DNA of 64,000 bases, taken from Halorussus halobius. GTDB lineage: Archaea > Halobacteriota > Halobacteria > Halobacteriales > Haladaptataceae. Shown piece after piece: positions 51,729 to 60,546 of the stretch. The notes beneath the pieces are model-generated. The model worked only from the letters and a program-made list of their open reading frames with translations. It searched no databases and was not told the DNA's origin. The position numbers and the translations under genes were made by a program. Where the stretch lies: NCBI RefSeq assembly GCF_004765805.1, contig NZ_SBIU01000005.1, forward strand, positions 248,001 to 312,000. The letters are read 5' to 3'. Each line of letters begins with the position of its first letter. The stretch's first letter is position 1.

Positions 51729-52649
51729 TCAGTAGTGCCAGTCGAACTCGTCGAACTCGGGGTCCCGGCCCTCGACGAAGGCGTCCCGGCCCTCCTGGGC
51801 CTCGTCGGTCATGTACGCCAGTCGCGTGGCCTCGCCCGCGAACACCTGCTGGCCCACCATCCCGTCGTCGGTCGCGTTGAACGCGTACTTGAGCATCCGC
51901 ATCGCGGTCGGGCTCTTGGCGTTCATCTCCTCGGCCCACTCCAGGGCGACCTCCTCCAGTCGCTCGTGGGGGACGACCTCGTTGACCATTCCCATCTCGG
52001 CCGCCTCCTCGGCGTCGTAGTTCTTCCCGAGGAAGAACACCTCGCGGGCCTTCTTCTGGCCGACCTGCTTGGCGAGGTACGCCGAGCCGAATCCGCCGTC
52101 GAACGACGCCACGTCGGGGTCGGTCTGCTTGAAGACCGCGTGGTCCTCGCTGGCGATGGTCATGTCACAGACCACGTGGAGGCTGTGGCCGCCGCCGACC
52201 GCCCACCCGGGGACGACGGCGACGACCGGCTTCGGGACGTGGCGGATGAGCCGCTGGACTTCGAGGATGTGGAGTCGGCCGCCCGTCGCGGTCCGGTCGG
52301 TTCCGGCGCTTTCGTCCGGTTCGCGGTCGTCGCCCTCCTCGCCGCGATATTCGTACCCCTCGTCGCCCCGGACGGTCTGGTCGCCCCCGGCGCAGAAGGC
52401 CCACCCGCCGTCCTTCGGCGAAGGGCCGTTGCCCGTCAGCAGGATACAGCCCACGTCGGTCTGGCGCTTGGCGTGGTCGAGCGCGTCGTAGAGTTCGTCG
52501 ACCGTCTCGGGCCGGAAGGCGTTCCGGACCTCCGGGCGGTCGAACGCGATGCGGACCGTCCCCGAGTCGACGGCGCGGTGGTAGGTGAGGTCGTCGAACT
52601 CGGGTCCCGCAGGCTCCCACGCCTCGGGGTCGAAGATGTCGGACACCAT
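51729..52649 (-). CDS. menB: 1,4-Dihydroxy-2-naphthoyl-CoA synthase
   Basis: 306 residues from ATG 52649; a TATA-like CCTATTTGG about 28 bases upstream excludes the ATG at 52676. Crotonase-fold motifs: GNGPSPKDGGWAFCAGGDQ (oxyanion-hole region), VVPGWAVGGGHSLHVVCD and DPDVASFDGGFGSAYLAK. The C-terminal GMVNEVVPHERLEE also fits MenB. It cyclises o-succinylbenzoyl-CoA to the naphthoquinone ring, the step after MenE, encoded about 10 kb away. An acidic insertion around residues 105-130 is a halophile-type expansion. Confidence 0.92.
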   Translation of the reverse strand: MVSDIFDPEAWEPAGPEFDDLTYHRAVDSGTVRIAFDRPEVRNAFRPETVDELYDALDHAKRQTDVGCILLTGNGPSPKDGGWAFCAGGDQTVRGDEGYEYRGEEGDDREPDESAGTDRTATGGRLHILEVQRLIRHVPKPVVAVVPGWAVGGGHSLHVVCDMTIASEDHAVFKQTDPDVASFDGGFGSAYLAKQVGQKKAREVFFLGKNYDAEEAAEMGMVNEVVPHERLEEVALEWAEEMNAKSPTAMRMLKYAFNATDDGMVGQQVFAGEATRLAYMTDEAQEGRDAFVEGRDPEFDEFDWHY

Positions 52650-52994
52650 GTGTCGGCGTGGGGTCGGCGGCCCCAAATAGGTTCCTCGTTCGCGCGACTA
52701 CGGATTCTCGAACGCCCTCGGCACACTCACGATTGAGACACTGCAACAGCGAACAATTCTTCGAAAGCCCTCGGCGCGCTCGCGGTCGCTCAGCGACATC
52801 TCCTCCGCTCACTACGTTCGCTCCGGAGAGAGGTCGCTGAGACGACTAAAATGAACGCGAGCCCGCCTCGCCCTTTCAGTCCGCCAGGATTAGCGGTTGA
52901 TTCACCGAGCGCAACCTTGGTCGGTCGTACCCATCCGAAACCCGTCGTTTCCGCCACACCGACCTTTAAGCCCCGGTCCGACCTGCCTCTACGC
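52650..52994. repeat. 345-base gap with an inverted repeat and dispersed GC-rich motif
   Basis: No gene is supported. An imperfect inverted repeat pairs 52791-52807 with 52824-52839 around a loop containing CTCACTACGTTCGCT, able to form a stable hairpin. The motif TCGAAAGCCCTCG occurs at 52761-52773, a variant (one change) lies at 52708-52720, and an exact copy is at 19535-19547, so it is dispersed. The right end holds the promoter of the DUF1611 gene. Confidence 0.6.
52965..52970 (+). promoter_or_regulatory. TATA box of the DUF1611/epimerase operon
   Basis: TTTAAG lies 25-30 bases before ATG 52995, implying a leaderless start and ruling out the longer frame from 52851. Confidence 0.55.
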
Positions 52995-54032
52995 ATGAAG
53001 GTCGCCGTACTCGCTCACGAGAAGTTCCCCGACCGCGCCAAGACGGCGGTCGGGCTGCTCCGGTACTCCGACTACGAGATCGAAGCCGTGCTCGACCGCG
53101 ACAACGCCGGCAAGCGCGTCTCCGAGTTCGTTCCCGACGTGCAGGACGCGCCCATCGTCGCCGAGATGGCCGACGCGCCCGCGGTCGACGCGCTGATAAT
53201 CGGCATCGCGCCCATCGGCGGCGGGTTCGACGAGTCGTGGCGCTCGGACGTCCGGACCGCGCTCGAACGCGGCTGCGACCTGATTTCGGGCCTCCACTAC
53301 TTCCTCGAAGACGACGACGAGTTCGCGGCCCTCGCGGCCGACAACGACTGCGACGTCTGGGACGTGCGCAAGCCGCCCGAGGACCTCACGGTCGCGCAGG
53401 GCGTCGCGGGCGAGGTCGACGCCGAGGTCGTGTTGACGGTCGGGACCGACTGCTCGGTCGGCAAGATGACCGCCACGCTCGAACTCCTCGAAGCCGCCCG
53501 CGAGCGCGGCGTCGACGCCGGGTTCGTCCCGACCGGCCAGACCGGCATCATGATAGAGGGCTGGGGGAACCCGGTCGACCGCGTGGTGAGCGACTTCACG
53601 GCGGGCGCGGTCGAGGAGATGCTAGTCGAGCGCGGCGACGACTACGACTACCTCTTCGTGGAGGGCCAGGGCAGCATCGTCCACCCCGCCTATTCGGCGG
53701 TGACCTGCGGCATCCTCCACGGGTCGATGGCCGACCGGCTCGTCCTCTGTCACGAGGCGGGCCGGGAGGCGGTCCACGGCTACGAGGAGTTCGACCTGCC
53801 GCCCGTCCCGGAGTACGTCGACCTCTACGAGGACCTCGCCGGCCCGGTCCACGAGACCGAGGTCGCTGCGGGCGCGCTCAACACGAAGGGAATCGCCGAC
53901 GACGCCGAGGCCCGCGCGGCGGTCGAGTCGTTCGCCGCCGACCTCGACGCGCCCGCGACCGACCCGGTGCGGTTCGGCGAGCGCGACGGCGACGACGCCG
54001 GAATCGACGCGGTGTTGGAGGCGATTCTGTGA
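52995..54032 (+). CDS. DUF1611-family protein, DgcN-like (putative D-glutamate N-acetyltransferase)
   Basis: 345 residues from ATG 52995. An N-terminal Rossmann-like part (VAVLAHEKFPDRAKTAVGLLRY) precedes a P-loop domain with GTDCSVGKMT at 150-159, then FVPTGQTGIMIEGWG and VEGQGSIVHPAYSAVT. DUF1611 members were reported as DgcN, which N-acetylates D-glutamate in a catabolic route known from marine proteobacteria and halophilic archaea. The epimerase partner follows with a GTGA overlap, the same pairing. An older alternative is an unknown ATP/GTP-dependent role. Confidence 0.8.
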   Translation: MKVAVLAHEKFPDRAKTAVGLLRYSDYEIEAVLDRDNAGKRVSEFVPDVQDAPIVAEMADAPAVDALIIGIAPIGGGFDESWRSDVRTALERGCDLISGLHYFLEDDDEFAALAADNDCDVWDVRKPPEDLTVAQGVAGEVDAEVVLTVGTDCSVGKMTATLELLEAARERGVDAGFVPTGQTGIMIEGWGNPVDRVVSDFTAGAVEEMLVERGDDYDYLFVEGQGSIVHPAYSAVTCGILHGSMADRLVLCHEAGREAVHGYEEFDLPPVPEYVDLYEDLAGPVHETEVAAGALNTKGIADDAEARAAVESFAADLDAPATDPVRFGERDGDDAGIDAVLEAIL

Positions 54033-55069
54033 GCCTCTCGACCGAGTTCGAGCGCGTCTCGCTCCCGCTGGAGTACCCGTTCACCATCGCGCGGGGGACG
54101 AGCGAGTCGGTCGAGAACGTGGTGGTCCGAATCGCCGACGACGAGGGCAACGAGGGCGTCGGCGCGGCCGCGCCGTCCAGCCACTACGGCGAGACCGCCG
54201 CCACCGTGGAGGCCGTCCTGCCGGACCTGTTGTCGGTCGTCGAGGAAGTCGGCGAACCCCACCGACTCGACCGCATCGAGCGTCGGCTACGCGAGACGGT
54301 CGAGCGCAACCCGGCCGCCAGATGCGCGGTCAGCATCGCGCTCCACGATTTGGTCTGCAAGCGCCTCGACGTACCCCTCTCTCGGTACTGGGGGCTCGAC
54401 CCCGAGGACGCGATCCCGACCACCTACACGATAGGCATCGACGACGCCGAGCGGATGCGCGAGAAGACCGAGACCGCAATCGAGCGCGGCCACTCCAAGC
54501 TGAAGGTCAAGGTCGGCACCGACCGCGACGAGGAAATCGTCTCGACGGTCCGGGCGGCCGCGCCCGACGCCACCATCCGGGTCGACGCCAACGAGGCGTG
54601 GTCGCCGCGCGAGGCGGTCCGGAAGATAGACGCGCTCGCCGAGTACGACCTCGAGTTCGTCGAACAGCCGGTTCCGGCCGGGAATCCCGAGGGCATGCGA
54701 TTCGTCCGCGAGCGGTCGGCCCTGCCCATCGCGGCCGACGAGTCCTGCATCACCCTGTCCGACATCCCGCGAATCGCCGACAAGGCCGACATCGCGAACC
54801 TGAAGCTGATGAAGTGTGGCGGCCTCCGCGAGGCCAAGCGCATGATTCACGCCGCTCGCGCGCACGGGCTGGCGGTCATGCTCGGTTGCATGGTCGAGTC
54901 GAACGCCGCCATCGCGGCCGCCGCCCACCTCGCGCCCCTGCTCGACTACGCCGACCTCGACGGCTCGCTGCTGCTGGCCGACGACCCCTACGAGGGCGTT
55001 CCCACGACCGGCAGCCGAATCGAACTCGGGGAACTGGACCGCGCGGGGACCGGCGCGCGGCCGAAATAG
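54029..55069 (+). CDS. Dipeptide epimerase / N-acetyl-D-glutamate racemase (DgcA-like), enolase superfamily
   Basis: 346 residues from GTG 54029, overlapping the DUF1611 stop. Catalytic lysines lie in KLKVKVGTD, metal ligands in RVDANEAW, FVEQPV and AADESC, and the opposite-face Lys in LKLMKCGG. This is the L-Ala-D/L-Glu epimerase (YkfB-like) subgroup, which interconverts L-Ala-D-Glu and L-Ala-L-Glu from murein. With DUF1611 beside it, racemisation of N-acetyl-glutamate (DgcA) is the alternative. Both readings make D-glutamate usable. Confidence 0.85.
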   Translation: MSLSTEFERVSLPLEYPFTIARGTSESVENVVVRIADDEGNEGVGAAAPSSHYGETAATVEAVLPDLLSVVEEVGEPHRLDRIERRLRETVERNPAARCAVSIALHDLVCKRLDVPLSRYWGLDPEDAIPTTYTIGIDDAERMREKTETAIERGHSKLKVKVGTDRDEEIVSTVRAAAPDATIRVDANEAWSPREAVRKIDALAEYDLEFVEQPVPAGNPEGMRFVRERSALPIAADESCITLSDIPRIADKADIANLKLMKCGGLREAKRMIHAARAHGLAVMLGCMVESNAAIAAAAHLAPLLDYADLDGSLLLADDPYEGVPTTGSRIELGELDRAGTGARPK

Positions 55070-55168
55070 GGAGACGTTGACGTGCGGCCGACGTAGGCGA
55101 CGCTGGCGGGCCGAGTCCCCGATTCCGCCACAATCCCTTTTGTCGAGAACTGACTTGTAGTGATACGG

Positions 55169-55966
55169 ATGGGGGACGCCGAGACGCCGACGGAAGCGGC
55201 GCGGGAGCGGGGGGAGTCAGTGTACGACGGACTGCTCCGGGTAGTGATAACCGGGCTCGCCATCATCGTTCCGCTGGTGGTGACCGTCTGGGTGCTGTCG
55301 ACGATAATCGACTTCGTCGCCGGAGCGTTCACGCCGCTGGTCGCGGTCCTCGAGTGGACCGGACTGGTCGACGTCCTCCGGTCGCTGTGGATCGCCCAGT
55401 TCTTCGCGGGCCTGGGCATCTACGGCGCGGTGTTCGAGTACGTCCCCGAACTCGTGGCGGTCGCGATACTCCTCGCCGCCGTGGTCGGAGTCGGCTCGCT
55501 CGCACACGTCAGGTACGGCCAGCGCATCGTGATGGCGGTCGACAGCGCGCTCGGCGACATTCCGGGCGTGGGGACCGTCTACCGGAGCGTCCGGCGGGTG
55601 GGCGACGTGATGCTCGAGAGCGACGCCGAGAACTTCGAGGACGTGAAGGTCGTGGAGTACCCCCGCGAAGGGTCGTACGTCCTCGGCTTCGAGACCGCCG
55701 ACTCCCCGCCGGCCATCGGCGAGGCGGTCGGCGAGGACCACCTCGTCGCGATGTTCCTCCCGTTCGCGCCCAACCCCGTGATGGGCGGCTACCTCGCTCA
55801 CATCCCCGAGGACCGGGTGTACGACGTGGACATGACCGTCGAGGAGGGCGTCCGGACCATCGTCACCAGCGGCATCGCGGTCGGCGAGGACGACGAGAAC
55901 GAACCCGCGGTCGGCGACATCCCCGGCGTTGACTCGGACCCCGACAGCCCGGCGAAGGCCGACTGA
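55169..55966 (+). CDS. DUF502-family membrane protein
   Basis: 265 residues from ATG 55169. Two membrane helices (LLRVVITGLAIIVPLVVTVWVL and LVAVAILLAAVVGVGSLAHV) flank an extracytoplasmic loop. The soluble C-terminal part shows IPGVGTVYRSVRRVGDVML, VVEYPREGSYVLGFETAD and FLPFAPNPVMGGYLAHIPEDRVYDVDMTVEEG, the DUF502 signature. The family is widespread and uncharacterised (related to plant LIKE-COV). An acidic tail ends the protein. Confidence 0.85.
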   Translation: MGDAETPTEAARERGESVYDGLLRVVITGLAIIVPLVVTVWVLSTIIDFVAGAFTPLVAVLEWTGLVDVLRSLWIAQFFAGLGIYGAVFEYVPELVAVAILLAAVVGVGSLAHVRYGQRIVMAVDSALGDIPGVGTVYRSVRRVGDVMLESDAENFEDVKVVEYPREGSYVLGFETADSPPAIGEAVGEDHLVAMFLPFAPNPVMGGYLAHIPEDRVYDVDMTVEEGVRTIVTSGIAVGEDDENEPAVGDIPGVDSDPDSPAKAD

Positions 55967-56024
55967 ACCGGTCGCTCGGGCCGAGCGCCCGACGTCGTCC
56001 CGATTCGCGGGGCCGATTCAGCGT

Positions 56025-57740
56025 TTATCGGCCCGGAACGTCCGGCCGCTCGCCGAGTCGTCGGGCGAGATACCGTCGCTTGCGCGGGAACTCGTCGACC
56101 GCGTCGCGGACGGTCGCACGCAGCGTCTCGGCGTCCATCTCCCGCTCGCGCCCCTCGGCCCGGACCGTCACCGCGAGCGCGTCCTCCCCGCGACCGCCAC
56201 GCTTCACTTCGCGGTCGCCGACGACGGCGTAGTAGGGGACGCGGTCGGCCTCGGCGCGCGCGATTCGTTCGCCCACCGTCGCCTCGCGGTCGTCGACGTC
56301 GGCCCGGACGCCCGCCGCGTCGAGGTCCCCGGCGAGCGCGTCGCAGTGGTCGGCGTGCTCGTCGTCGACCGGAACGAACCGGACCTGCGTGGGCGCGAGC
56401 CAGGTCGGAGTCCGCGGGTGGGCGTCCCCGTCTCGCGCGCCCAGCGTGGCGGCCAGCGCGCGCTCGACGCTGTCGACGGGCGTGGCGCGGACGGTCGCGC
56501 CGGCACCGTCGGTGGCCGGGTCGTACTCGGCCCGGGCGCTCACCGCGGGCGCGCCGGCGTCGTCGACGAGCGCGAGTTCGACCGCCAACGACGGGCCGGC
56601 GCGGTGTGTGGACGGTTCGACCAGCGTCGGCGCGCCGAGGGTCGCCACGAGCGACGCGACCCACGTGTCGTTCTCGTCGTACCACTCGCCGGTCGTCCGC
56701 ACCCTCGCCACCCACGGGGAGCCGAGGCTCTCGACGGCCCGCCGACAGCGGTCGACTTGCGCGCGGAGTTCCGTCCGGGCCTGCTCGGTGTCGCGCGTCG
56801 CGGCGCGAATCTCGGGCGTCGAGAGCGTCGGCCCGCCGTCCGGCGCTGGGCGGGCGACGAGCCCGTACCGGCGGCGCGGGCGGTCGCCCTCGGACGGGGG
56901 CCGACGGTCGACCGCTCCGGGCCCGCCGCCGGTCGTCTCCATCACCGTCGCGCCGTACTCGACCGCGAGACCGGTGAGGTGCTCGGCGAGCAGGTCCCGG
57001 GCGAGCGCTCCCCGAGGGAACCACCGGAGGCCGCCCGCGCTATCGGCGTCGGCCAGCCCCGCCTCGCGAAGGCGTTCGACGACCTCACTGGGGTCGGCCA
57101 GGTCCGTCGCGTCGGGCTCGCGGGCGCTCCCGTCCCCGAGTTCGGCCGCGACGAACGACCGCATCGGGTCGTCCAGTCGTCGGTCCGTCACGGCCTCGCG
57201 GGCGTCGACCACGTCGCCGTCCGGGAACGCGACCCGCGATTCGGCTGCGTCGGTCGGCGAGGGGGCGTCTCGGTCGGCGCGGTCGTCGGCCTCACGGTCG
57301 GGGCCAACCCGTACGGTGCGCTCGGCGTGGGGGTGGCCCTTCGAGGACACTTCGAACGCCGCGTGCCACTCGACCGGCGCGCGGACCACCTCGAAGTCGG
57401 CGTCCAGGTCGGCCCCGAGCGCCGGGAGCGCGGTCGCGGCCAGCTCGGCGTCGGCGCTCTCGTCGCTCAGGTGCTCGACGGGGTAGAGCGCGACCGCGCC
57501 GACGCCGAGTCGGTCGGCGACCGCCCGGATTTCGGCGGCGGCGTTCGCGGCGGCGGCGTCGAGGTCGGCCGCGTCCGCGCGCTCGACCGTCGCGAAGACC
57601 GCGAGACAGTCGTCGACCCGGCCCGAGTCCGGCGGCTCGTCGACCCCGGCCGAAGCCCGGCCGGTCGCGTCGCCGCCTACCTCGGCGGGCGCGACGGTCT
57701 CGAACGCGAAGCGGTCGGCGTGGACCACCAGTAGTCGCAT
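56025..57740 (-). CDS. Threonyl-tRNA synthetase-like paralog lacking a functional catalytic core
   Basis: 571 residues from ATG 57740. The N terminus (MRLLVVHADRFAFETV, residues 1-145) is the archaeal ThrRS editing domain related to D-aminoacyl-tRNA deacylase. The C-terminal ~130 residues (TWLAPTQVRFVPVDDEHADHCD, then VGERIARAEADRVPYYAVVGDREV) form the anticodon-binding domain. Between them only the start of the class II core survives (GLRWFPRGALARDLL). The motif 2 Arg region, the Cys/His zinc-ligand segments and motif 3 (usual GSIER) are eroded or absent. It probably edits or binds tRNA-Thr without charging it. A separate complete thrS is expected elsewhere. Confidence 0.78.
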   Translation of the reverse strand: MRLLVVHADRFAFETVAPAEVGGDATGRASAGVDEPPDSGRVDDCLAVFATVERADAADLDAAAANAAAEIRAVADRLGVGAVALYPVEHLSDESADAELAATALPALGADLDADFEVVRAPVEWHAAFEVSSKGHPHAERTVRVGPDREADDRADRDAPSPTDAAESRVAFPDGDVVDAREAVTDRRLDDPMRSFVAAELGDGSAREPDATDLADPSEVVERLREAGLADADSAGGLRWFPRGALARDLLAEHLTGLAVEYGATVMETTGGGPGAVDRRPPSEGDRPRRRYGLVARPAPDGGPTLSTPEIRAATRDTEQARTELRAQVDRCRRAVESLGSPWVARVRTTGEWYDENDTWVASLVATLGAPTLVEPSTHRAGPSLAVELALVDDAGAPAVSARAEYDPATDGAGATVRATPVDSVERALAATLGARDGDAHPRTPTWLAPTQVRFVPVDDEHADHCDALAGDLDAAGVRADVDDREATVGERIARAEADRVPYYAVVGDREVKRGGRGEDALAVTVRAEGREREMDAETLRATVRDAVDEFPRKRRYLARRLGERPDVPGR

Positions 57741-57870
57741 GGGCCGACACACCGGGTCGCGGGCAAAAAGGGTGTCGAGCGGCCGCGGGACCGAGCGACC
57801 CGGACCGGACGGAACGAAGCGTCGGGCAGTCCCCGGAGGGTTTTTGCACACCCCCTCACAACCAACGTGC

Positions 57871-58755
57871 ATGCTCACGGTGCGGGCTCCGGCGACGAGC
57901 GCGAATCTGGGGAGCGGGTTCGACGTGTTCGGCGCGGCGTTGACCCATCCGGCCGACGTGGTGCGGGTCGAGCGCGCCGACGAGACCACCATCGAGGTGA
58001 CCGGCGCGGGCGAGAGCTTCGTCCCGACAGACCCCGCGAAGAACACGGCCGGCGTGGTGGCGAGCGAACTCGACGCCCCGGCCCGAATTCGAATCGACAA
58101 GGGCGTCCGCCCCTCGTCGGGGCTCGGCTCGTCGGCCGCGAGCGCGGCGGGTGCGGCGGTCGCGCTGAACGAACTCTACGACCGGGGCCACTCGCGCGAG
58201 GAACTGGTCCGAATCGCCGCCGAGGGCGAGGCGGTGGTCTCGGGCGACGCCCACGCCGACAACGTCGCGCCGGCCATCCTCGGCGGCTTTACGGTCGTGA
58301 CCGACGACGGCGTGACGAGCGTCGACGCCCACATTCCGGTCGTGGCCTGCCTGCCCGAGACCGTGGTGTCGACCCGCGACGCCCGTGAGGTGGTCCCCGA
58401 CTCGATGGCGATGGACGACGTGGTCGAGACGGTCGGCAACGCCGCCACGCTGGTCGCGGGGATGTGCCGGGGCGACCCCGAACTCGTCGGCCGGGCCGCG
58501 ACCGACCCGGTGGTTACGCCCGCGCGCTCGGAACTGGTCGAGGGCTACGACGCGGTGGCCGAGGCCGCCGGCGAGGCGGGCGCGACCGGCGTGACCGTCT
58601 CGGGCGCTGGCCCCGGCGTGCTGGCGGTCTGCCGGGACTGGGCGAGTCGCCGGGCGGTCGCCGCCGCGATGGTCGGGGCGTTCGAGGAGAGCGGCGTCGA
58701 CGCGCGCGCCTACCGGACCGAAATCGGGCCGGGCGCGGAGATATTCGACTCGTAG
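57871..58755 (+). CDS. thrB: Homoserine kinase
   Basis: 294 residues from ATG 57871; a T-rich box (GGTTTTTGC) about 30 bases upstream supports the start. GHMP-kinase features: SANLGSGFDVFG near the N terminus, ATP-binding PSSGLGSSAASAAG, and the C-terminal GVTVSGAGPGVLAVC. It phosphorylates homoserine for threonine synthesis. It is divergent from the ThrRS-like paralog (130 bases between starts), a suggestive but perhaps accidental link to threonine metabolism. Confidence 0.92.
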   Translation: MLTVRAPATSANLGSGFDVFGAALTHPADVVRVERADETTIEVTGAGESFVPTDPAKNTAGVVASELDAPARIRIDKGVRPSSGLGSSAASAAGAAVALNELYDRGHSREELVRIAAEGEAVVSGDAHADNVAPAILGGFTVVTDDGVTSVDAHIPVVACLPETVVSTRDAREVVPDSMAMDDVVETVGNAATLVAGMCRGDPELVGRAATDPVVTPARSELVEGYDAVAEAAGEAGATGVTVSGAGPGVLAVCRDWASRRAVAAAMVGAFEESGVDARAYRTEIGPGAEIFDS

Positions 58756-58785
58756 AGCCGGTTCTCTTCGGGTGCTATCCGCCGC

Positions 58786-58974
58786 TCAGGCGTCTTCCTG
58801 CTCGGCCGCCCACTGCATGAACCGCGGCGTGACTACGAGTTCCAGTGCTGCGATGCCCAGCGCGACCCATCGAATCGTGCCGTCGAGGAAGGCGAACGCG
58901 ACGGCCGCGATTATCCCGGCGCTGACGACGGACATCGCGCGCCAGACCATGCGATTGTCGTCCGCTGTTGCCAT
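58786..58974 (-). CDS. Small two-helix membrane protein
   Basis: 62 residues from ATG 58974. A TATA-like GATATAG about 27 bases upstream on the minus strand selects this start over ATG 59013. Helices: VVSAGIIAAVAFAFL and WVALGIAALELVVTPRFM. It ends with an acidic tail. It stands alone after thrB; function unknown. Confidence 0.65.
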   Translation of the reverse strand: MATADDNRMVWRAMSVVSAGIIAAVAFAFLDGTIRWVALGIAALELVVTPRFMQWAAEQEDA

Positions 58975-59133
58975 GGGCGAGCCATCGGACAGCGCCACTA
59001 TATCGGTTTTCATGTCGGTCGACCGGAGTGTCTCCGTTCGCTCGACGCCGTCCGATGGCGAACACGTTCGCGTTCGTCACAAGTATCGCCCCGCGACGGA
59101 ATCGTTATTCCGTCGGGCGGAAAACTGACGTCG

Positions 59134-59472
59134 ATGGCAACGTTGGACCGCGTCTTCGACCTGTTGAGTGCGGAACGTCGCCGATACGCGCTGTACTATC
59201 TCGAACAAGCGGACGGGCCGGTCCCGGTCGACGAACTTGCCGAACAGGTCGCCGAGTGGACGACCGACGCCGCGACGGCGTCGGTCTCGGACGACGAGTT
59301 CGAGAACGTCAAAGTGGAGTTACACCACCGCGACCTTCCGAAAGCCGACGAGGTCGAGTACGTCGAGTACGACCGGGAATCGCGCGAGGTGGAGGTCGCC
59401 GGCGCGCCGCCGGAGTTCGACGCCGTCCTCTCGGTCGCCAGGGTCATCGAGCGCCCGAACCGGAACCCGTAG
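59134..59472 (+). CDS. Winged-helix DUF7344-like regulator
   Basis: 112 residues. The sequence begins DRVFDLLSAERRRYALYYLEQADGPVPVDELAEQVAEW, the pattern of the haloarchaeal DUF7344 wHTH family, followed by DEFENVKVELHHRDLPKADEVEYVEYD, where the recognition helix and wing lie. A GTTATT box about 30 bases upstream suggests a leaderless mRNA. Targets unknown. Confidence 0.8.
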   Translation: MATLDRVFDLLSAERRRYALYYLEQADGPVPVDELAEQVAEWTTDAATASVSDDEFENVKVELHHRDLPKADEVEYVEYDRESREVEVAGAPPEFDAVLSVARVIERPNRNP

Positions 59473-59500
59473 CCTGGCCCCATCGTCGGGCGCGGACTCG

Positions 59501-60409
59501 TCAGTTCCCGCGTCCCTGCAGCTTCTCCTCGTCCGAGAGGGTCGCGTTCGCTTCGCCTTTCATCCCCGACCCGACGTTCCTGCTGACGTCGGCGAGCCGG
59601 TCGGGGTCGTCCCAGTTGTTCGTCGCGGCGACGATGGCGTCGGCCATCGCCTCCGGGTCCTCCGCGCCGAAGATGCCCGACCCGACGAAGATGCCGTCGC
59701 AGCCGTGGTGCATCATCAGCGCGGCGTCGGCCGGGGTGGCGATGCCACCCGCCGCGAAGTTGACCACCGGGAGCCGGCCCGCCTCCGCGGTCTCGTGGAC
59801 CAGCGGGGCCGGAGCCTCTATCTCGCGGGCGAACGCCTCGCGCTCCTCGCGGGTCATCCCCTCTAGCTTCCGAATCGCGCTCTTGATGGCGCGCTGGTGG
59901 TGGACCGCCTGATTCACGTCGCCGGTGCCGGCCTCGCCCTTGGTGCGGATCATCGCCGCGCCCTCGTCGATGCGGCGCAGCGCCTCCCCGAGGTCGCGCG
60001 CGCCGCAGACGAACGGCGCGGTGAACTCCCGCTTGTCGATGTGGTACCGGTCGTCGGCGGGGGTCAGCACCTCCGACTCGTCTATCATGTCTACGCCCAC
60101 GGATTCGAGTATCTGGGCCTCCTTGGTGTGGCCGATGCGGGACTTGCCCATCACCGGAATCGACACCTCGTCGACGATTGCGGCCACGTCGGCGGGGTCG
60201 GCCATCCGGGCGACCCCGCCGCGCTTGCGGATGTCCGCCGGGACGGCCTCGAGCGCCATCACCGCGACAGCGCCCGCGTCCTCGGCGATGCGGGCCTGCT
60301 CGCGGTTCACCACGTCCATGATGACGCCGCCCTTCTGCATCCGGGCGAATCCGCGCTTGACGAGTTCGCTGCCGCGCTTGAGCTGCTCGACGTCCGTTGG
60401 GTCGGCCAT
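59501..60409 (-). CDS. pdxS: Pyridoxal 5'-phosphate synthase subunit PdxS
   Basis: 302 residues, nearly invariant family. Motifs: [72 protein letters not shown] and [16 protein letters not shown]. It builds PLP from ribose 5-phosphate, glyceraldehyde 3-phosphate and ammonia. Its glutaminase partner PdxT is not in the window, as usual in haloarchaea. PLP is the cofactor of the LysA-like enzyme at 13779-15047. Confidence 0.97.
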   Translation of the reverse strand: MADPTDVEQLKRGSELVKRGFARMQKGGVIMDVVNREQARIAEDAGAVAVMALEAVPADIRKRGGVARMADPADVAAIVDEVSIPVMGKSRIGHTKEAQILESVGVDMIDESEVLTPADDRYHIDKREFTAPFVCGARDLGEALRRIDEGAAMIRTKGEAGTGDVNQAVHHQRAIKSAIRKLEGMTREEREAFAREIEAPAPLVHETAEAGRLPVVNFAAGGIATPADAALMMHHGCDGIFVGSGIFGAEDPEAMADAIVAATNNWDDPDRLADVSRNVGSGMKGEANATLSDEEKLQGRGN

Positions 60410-60546
60410 GGTGGCGATTTCGACCCGACCCGTTAATGCGTACCGATTGGCCTCGGCGTTGCCGGAGCCCGGCGGGTCGCGACGGTCCGCGCGCCGGCAT
60501 CGACCGATATGCCAAACGCTTAGTTTTTCTACGAGACAGTACGGAT

